The position numbers and the translations under genes were made by a program. Of a stretch of DNA of 18,198 nt, positions 14,966-18,198 are shown in pieces (positions within the stretch are counted from its first letter, which is position 1; each line of letters begins with the position of its first letter). The notes under the pieces were generated by a model. The model saw only the letters and a program-made list of their open reading frames with translations. It did not search any database and had not been told where the DNA came from. The DNA comes from JBBDWK01 sp040902885 (GTDB taxonomy: Bacteria; Acidobacteriota; Terriglobia; Bryobacterales; Bryobacteraceae). Where the stretch lies: NCBI GenBank assembly GCA_040902885.1, contig JBBDWK010000082.1, forward strand, positions 1-18,198, written 5' to 3'.

Positions 14966-16210
14966 ATGATACGCATACTCCCCATACTTTTTCTGCTTCC
15001 GGGCGCGCTGCTGGCGCAGCCCGCTTACGACCTGCTCTTGAAGGGCGGGCACATGATCGACCCGAAGAACAACATCAGCAAGGCGATGGATGTTGCCATC
15101 AAGGACGGCAAGATCGCGCGCGTTGCCCCGGACATTCCGGCCGCCGAGGCCAGGCGGATCGGCAATGCGAGCGGCCTTTACGTCACGCCCGGCCTGATCG
15201 ATATTCACGTTCACGTCTATACGGGCACCGGCGTCAAGGCCCTGACCGGAGACAGCAGCGTCTATCCCGACGGTTTCTCCTTCCGCACCGGCGTCACCAC
15301 CATGGTGGACGCGGGCTCGGCGGGCTGGCGCAATTTCCCCGATTTCCGCCAGCGGGTAATCGACCGGGCGCGCACGCGCGTGCTCGCGCTGATCAACATC
15401 GTCGGCAACGGAATGAGCCCGGACGGCGAGGACGACCCGAAGGAGATGAATGCGGAGGCGGCGGCGAAGATGGCCAAGCAGCACTCCGACATCGTGGTCG
15501 GGTTCAAGACTGCGCACTATGCCGGTAAGGGCTGGCCATCGGTGGAGGGAGCGGTGAAAGCCGGAAATCTGACGGATCTTCCGGTGATGGTGGATTTCGG
15601 GCACATCAACGAGGAGCGGAACTTGAACGCTCTGTTCCTCGACAAGCTGCGGCCGGGAGACATTTTCACGCACTGCTATTCCGGCCACCGCGAGGAAGTG
15701 GTCAATGGAAAGGTCAATCCCGCCATGATCGCGGGGCGGAAGCGGGGCATCATCTTCGACGTGGGACATGGCGGCGGCAGCTTCTACTGGAACGTCGCCG
15801 CTCCGGCGTTCGAGCAGGGCTTTTTCCCGGATTCGATCTCGACCGACCTGCACACGGGCAGCATGAACGCGGGGATGAAGGACATGATCAACGTAATGTC
15901 CAAGATCCTGAATGGCGGCGCTTCGCTGGACGATGTGGTTCGCATGTCCACATGGAACCCGGCCAAGCAGATCAAGCGGACGCAGTTGGGCCATCTGGAT
16001 GTGGGCGCCGAAGCTGACATCACCGTGCTGCGGCTCGAGAAGGGAAACTTCGGGTTCGTCGATTCCGCCGGCGCCGGCAAAGCCGGGAACCAGCGCCTGA
16101 CCTGCGAAATGACGGTCCGCGGAGGCAGAGTGGTCTGGGACCTCAATGGACGCGCCGCGCAGGACTGGAAGAAGTTTCAATACCGGAAGCGGTCGAGACC
16201 GGGGGCGTAG
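14966..16210 (+). CDS. Exported amidohydrolase/deacetylase-family metallohydrolase
   Basis: This 414-residue protein carries a signal peptide (MIRILPILFLLPGALLAQP) ahead of an amidohydrolase-superfamily barrel. Visible metal-site candidates are HVH (H81, H83) in TPGLIDIHVHVY, K181 in VGFKTAHY (position of the carboxylated lysine), H213, H236 and H241 in THCYSGHR, H268 in FDVGHGGGSF, and D294 in STDLHTG. The motif set resembles the Atu3266/EF0837-type deacetylases, which hydrolyse N-acetyl or O-acetyl compounds. Its actual substrate is unknown. Export is unusual for the better-known cytoplasmic members and suggests an external substrate. It is probably cotranscribed with the large haem protein 13 nt upstream and converges with vapC 20 bp downstream. 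Confidence 0.85.
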   Translation: MIRILPILFLLPGALLAQPAYDLLLKGGHMIDPKNNISKAMDVAIKDGKIARVAPDIPAAEARRIGNASGLYVTPGLIDIHVHVYTGTGVKALTGDSSVYPDGFSFRTGVTTMVDAGSAGWRNFPDFRQRVIDRARTRVLALINIVGNGMSPDGEDDPKEMNAEAAAKMAKQHSDIVVGFKTAHYAGKGWPSVEGAVKAGNLTDLPVMVDFGHINEERNLNALFLDKLRPGDIFTHCYSGHREEVVNGKVNPAMIAGRKRGIIFDVGHGGGSFYWNVAAPAFEQGFFPDSISTDLHTGSMNAGMKDMINVMSKILNGGASLDDVVRMSTWNPAKQIKRTQLGHLDVGAEADITVLRLEKGNFGFVDSAGAGKAGNQRLTCEMTVRGGRVVWDLNGRAAQDWKKFQYRKRSRPGA

Positions 16211-16230
16211 AGCTCCCGTCTTCGCTACGA

Positions 16231-16617
16231 TCACTGCTTCTCAACGGTTCGCAGGCGCGTGTATTTCGCAATCAGTGAGAAATCGCGGTCCCTGTGCCAA
16301 ACGGAAACATTGTTGGCAATCGCGATGGCAGCGATCAAGCAATCCATCGACGAACGAATTGTGTAACCCCTTCGCCGGCCCTCCCGGTAGATCTCGGCGG
16401 CGTCCAGAAACCTCCCCAAAGGAAGCGGGTCGCTAAGCATTGGGACTGCGAGAAAAGCCTCTCGAAATACTTCGCTGGCACGGCCCGGACGGAGGCCCTG
16501 CAGGACTTCCTGCGCGATAGGCGCACACGTCGCGAAATGTGCCAGTTCGTCGGCGGATACACCTGGGCTTCGAGTGGCGAGCAATTTGATCCACATGGAA
16601 GTGTCCACAAGAATCAT
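16231..16617 (-). CDS. vapC: VapC-type PIN-domain ribonuclease toxin
   Basis: This 128-residue PIN-domain endoribonuclease carries the acidic metal-binding residues at D5 (ILVDTSMWI), E37 (PIAQEVLQG), D92 (SSMDCLIAAIA) and D110/D112 (HRDRDF). The family cleaves tRNA or rRNA and stops translation; the target here is unknown. The ATG overlaps the vapB stop by 4 nt. Length and motif spacing are normal, so it is probably intact. It converges with the amidohydrolase gene with a 20-bp gap and no convincing terminator. Confidence 0.92.
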   Translation of the reverse strand: MILVDTSMWIKLLATRSPGVSADELAHFATCAPIAQEVLQGLRPGRASEVFREAFLAVPMLSDPLPLGRFLDAAEIYREGRRRGYTIRSSMDCLIAAIAIANNVSVWHRDRDFSLIAKYTRLRTVEKQ

Positions 16618-16847
16618 CGGCGCGTCTTCTTCTTGCGGGGTTGACCGGGACGGCGGTCCTCCCGCATCTCTGAAAGATCGCCCTGCCAGAGATCCTGTCC
16701 GAAGAAACCGGCGAGACTTTGTATCTTGCGGATGCGGAGGACTTCCGCAAGGGCCTGGTTGACCGTGGCCGAATAAGTCTTCACTCCCAAAATGCGGGTT
16801 GCCTGTTCCAGAAGGTCCTCGTTAAGCACAAGATTTGTGCGTTTCAT
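16614..16847 (-). CDS. vapB: VapB-type antitoxin
   Basis: This 77-residue protein begins MKRTNLVLNEDLLEQATRIL, a typical VapB ribbon-helix-helix N-terminus, continuing with TYSATVNQALAEVLRIRK. The C-terminal half (LAGFFGQDLWQGDLSEMRED) is the usual toxin-binding segment, with GQDLW probably occupying the VapC active-site groove. ATG 16847 is preferred over an in-frame upstream start (7 more codons) because the family begins here and a TATAAT box ends 6 nt upstream. That geometry would give a leaderless message, and no ribosome site is visible. It precedes and overlaps vapC by 4 nt. Confidence 0.9.
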   Translation of the reverse strand: MKRTNLVLNEDLLEQATRILGVKTYSATVNQALAEVLRIRKIQSLAGFFGQDLWQGDLSEMREDRRPGQPRKKKTRR

Positions 16848-16853
16848 GTGTAT

Positions 16854-16862
16854 ATTATAGCA
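16854..16862 (-). promoter_or_regulatory. Extended -10 promoter of vapBC
   Basis: Read on the minus strand, 16862-16854 is TGCTATAAT, an extended -10 element that can work without a -35 box. Six nucleotides separate it from the vapB ATG at 16847, placing the expected transcription start at the start codon. The AT-rich patch also lies upstream of the plus-strand gene at 16886, so it could be a shared control site bound by VapBC. Confidence 0.55.
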
Positions 16863-16885
16863 AGCCAAGTTCCGGCCCGGGCGTT

Positions 16886-18034
16886 ATGATGACAGTAATC
16901 ATGACCGGCCACCAGCTCGATAGAGTGCGGGAAGCGCTGTGCACCGGCGGAGCCGAAGCTGTCTTCGACCTGCTGGTCACATGGTTCCGCGAAGAAAAGA
17001 ACTATCCGCGGCTGTTCGAGGCGCGGGTTATGAAGAAGCGCCACGAACTGGGACTGCCTCTCATCCAGACGGAAGCTTTTGGCGGCCTTCCGCCGGAAGT
17101 GCAGCAAGCCTTCGACCAAGGGTTCATCGAGGCCGCGCGGGAGGTGGGCAGCCTGTTTCTTGCCGACGGAGAAATTGTCCGCGCATGGCCGTACTTCCGG
17201 GCGATTGGAGAGACGGCGCCCGTGGCAGCGGCTATCGAGCGGGTAAAGGCCGGCGAAGGAGTGGAACCGATCATCGAGATCGCCTTCATGGAAGGCGTGC
17301 ATCCGCATAAGGGCTTTCAGTTGATTCTGGAGCACCATGGAATCTGCCGCGCCATCACCGCCTGCGAGCAATCCCCGGCGGGCAAGATCCGCGAGAAGTG
17401 CGCGCGCCTGCTGCTGACCACTCTCCACGCCGAACTCGTGGAACGCTTGAAGCGGACGATTGCGCAGAATGAGGGCCAGGCGCCGGACACGAACCGCGTG
17501 CCCGATCTGATCTCCGGGCGGCCGTGGCTCTTCGGCGAGCATACGTATTACGTGGATACCTCGCATCTGGTATCGGTCGTCCGCTTCACGCTCGACCTGG
17601 AGGATCGCGAAAGTTTGGCGCTCGGGGTGGAACTGACCGAATACGGCAGGCAACTGTCGCCGATGTTCCAGTATCGCGGCGATCCTCCTTTCGAGAACAT
17701 CCACGAGGACTACGGCACGTACTTCCGGGCGCTGCTGGGCGAAGACGTGGACGGAGCGGTCGCGCATTTCCGCAAGAAGGTGGAAGAGAGCGATCCGGAG
17801 AGCGCGGGCACCACACCGGCGGAGGTGCTGGTGACGCTACTGGCGCGGCTGAAGCGTTATGGCGAGGCTATCGAGGTTTCGCTCGCGCATGTGCCGCAAT
17901 CAGGCGCCCAGCAGGTCGCCTGCCCCACTGTTCTGCAGCTTTGCCAGATGGCGGGCGATTACGGCCGGCTCATGGATCTGGCGCGCGACCGGAACGACGC
18001 GCTGCACTTCGCCGCCGGGGTGTTGCAGGCCTAA
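16886..18034 (+). CDS. Conserved-looking protein of unknown function
   Basis: I do not recognise this 382-residue protein. It has no signal peptide or membrane span, is rich in predicted alpha-helix, and carries repeated paired helices reminiscent of TPR/HEAT-type scaffolds. A central block RPWLFGEHTYYVDTSHLVSV (about 214-233) and an upstream GVHPHKGFQLILEHHGICRA stretch contain many His, Tyr and Asp residues and look like the conserved core. Codon use matches neighbouring core genes, unlike a degraded frame. ATG 16886 and ATG 16901 (MTGHQLDRVREAL) are both possible starts and neither has a clear ribosome site. An upstream TTG at 16835 would overlap vapB and is unlikely. It is divergent from vapB, and the right-hand IS lies just beyond its stop. 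Confidence 0.75.
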   Translation: MMTVIMTGHQLDRVREALCTGGAEAVFDLLVTWFREEKNYPRLFEARVMKKRHELGLPLIQTEAFGGLPPEVQQAFDQGFIEAAREVGSLFLADGEIVRAWPYFRAIGETAPVAAAIERVKAGEGVEPIIEIAFMEGVHPHKGFQLILEHHGICRAITACEQSPAGKIREKCARLLLTTLHAELVERLKRTIAQNEGQAPDTNRVPDLISGRPWLFGEHTYYVDTSHLVSVVRFTLDLEDRESLALGVELTEYGRQLSPMFQYRGDPPFENIHEDYGTYFRALLGEDVDGAVAHFRKKVEESDPESAGTTPAEVLVTLLARLKRYGEAIEVSLAHVPQSGAQQVACPTVLQLCQMAGDYGRLMDLARDRNDALHFAAGVLQA

Positions 18035-18058
18035 CAGCATGTCGTTAGCTTTTCAAGT

Positions 18059-18092
18059 TGTCCGGTTTTATTGACACGTGATCTGTCCGGTT
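18059..18092. mobile_element. Terminal repeats of a second insertion sequence
   Basis: TGTCCGGTT occurs at 18059-18067 and again at 18084-18092, a 25-bp period. They lie between the stop of the unknown-function gene and the end of a transposase gene. Spaced direct repeats at an IS tip resemble IS21- or IS481-type ends. The sequence differs from the left-edge repeats, so this is a different element. The exact outer boundary cannot be fixed without the other end. Confidence 0.5.
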
Positions 18093-18115
18093 GGCAATCC
18101 AAAGTAATGCGGCCG

Positions 18116-18198
18116 TCAGGCCGCCTCCTTCTTGGTTTTTGTTTTTTTGTTAGATACAACAGCAGTCGTCGTCGGCGCGGTGGAAAAGTGGGAATCTC
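18116..18198 (-). CDS. C-terminal end of an IS transposase (partial)
   Basis: A reading frame enters from the right edge and ends at TGA (18118-18116). The visible 26 residues run from DSHFSTAP through TTTAVVSNKK to the lysine-rich tail TKTKKEAA. Basic, low-complexity tails are common on integrase-fold transposases of the IS21 and IS481 type. Its position next to the TGTCCGGTT repeats supports the call. A hairpin, GCGGCC-GTCA-GGCCGC at 18109-18124, overlaps the stop and could end its transcript, although no T-tract follows. No catalytic residues are in view, so the family is uncertain. Confidence 0.5.
   Translation of the reverse strand, partial: DSHFSTAPTTTAVVSNKKTKTKKEAA

Noticed and set aside
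14828..16234. Long minus-strand open frame opposite the amidohydrolase
   Set aside because: The translation is arginine/histidine-rich without motifs and the opposite strand holds a motif-complete enzyme. It is explained by codon bias.
1..18198. Whole window as a composite transposon bounded by IS copies
   Set aside because: The terminal repeats at the two edges differ in sequence and period, so the flanking elements are not copies of one IS. The interior contains core chromosomal genes.
1..18198. CRISPR array, tRNA or rRNA genes
   Set aside because: No regularly spaced repeat-spacer array, cloverleaf-like segment or conserved rRNA stretch was seen on either strand.

Overview
The window is GC-rich, gene-dense bacterial chromosomal DNA. 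Gene content and style suggest a soil acidobacterium of the Solibacter/Bryobacter type. The pointers are the scpA-scpB-rluB cluster, the amt-glnB-glnD cluster, a very large exported di-haem c-type protein, an exported amidohydrolase, two toxin-antitoxin pairs and a REP-like GC palindrome. This is an inference from gene content; no rRNA or other taxonomic marker is present. Both edges look like ends of two different insertion sequences.

Left block, minus strand (about 73-2666): scpA, scpB, rluB and a CoA-binding (YccU-like) gene form a tight operon with 4-8 nt overlaps or 5 nt gaps. It covers chromosome condensation/segregation and 23S rRNA pseudouridylation. An IS21-like terminal repeat array lies just beyond the last gene, at 1-52.

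Nitrogen block, plus strand (2857-7169): amt (ammonium channel), glnB/glnK (PII protein) and glnD (PII uridylyltransferase/uridylyl-removing enzyme) encode the transporter, its regulator and the enzyme that modifies the regulator. A perfect 26-bp inverted repeat covers the glnD start codon. The glnB stop codon is in frame with an open glnD reading frame.

Accessory island (7170-8471): a likely terminator, a 3'-end remnant of a second glnD, then a DUF1778/GNAT toxin-antitoxin pair and a possible 33-residue membrane peptide.

Sugar block, minus strand (8472-10961): a zinc alcohol/polyol dehydrogenase followed by a rhamnulokinase-like FGGY kinase, probably for deoxysugar catabolism.

Exported block, plus strand (10990-16210): a 1320-residue secreted protein with two CxxCH haem motifs, QW-type repeats and HEAT-like repeats. 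It is followed 13 nt later by a secreted amidohydrolase/deacetylase-type metallohydrolase. The dehydrogenase and the large protein diverge from an extremely short shared 5' region containing a TATAAT box.

Right block: a VapBC pair (minus strand), a 382-residue protein of unknown function (plus strand), and the tail of a lysine-rich transposase with its terminal repeats.

I saw no rRNA, tRNA, CRISPR array or prophage.
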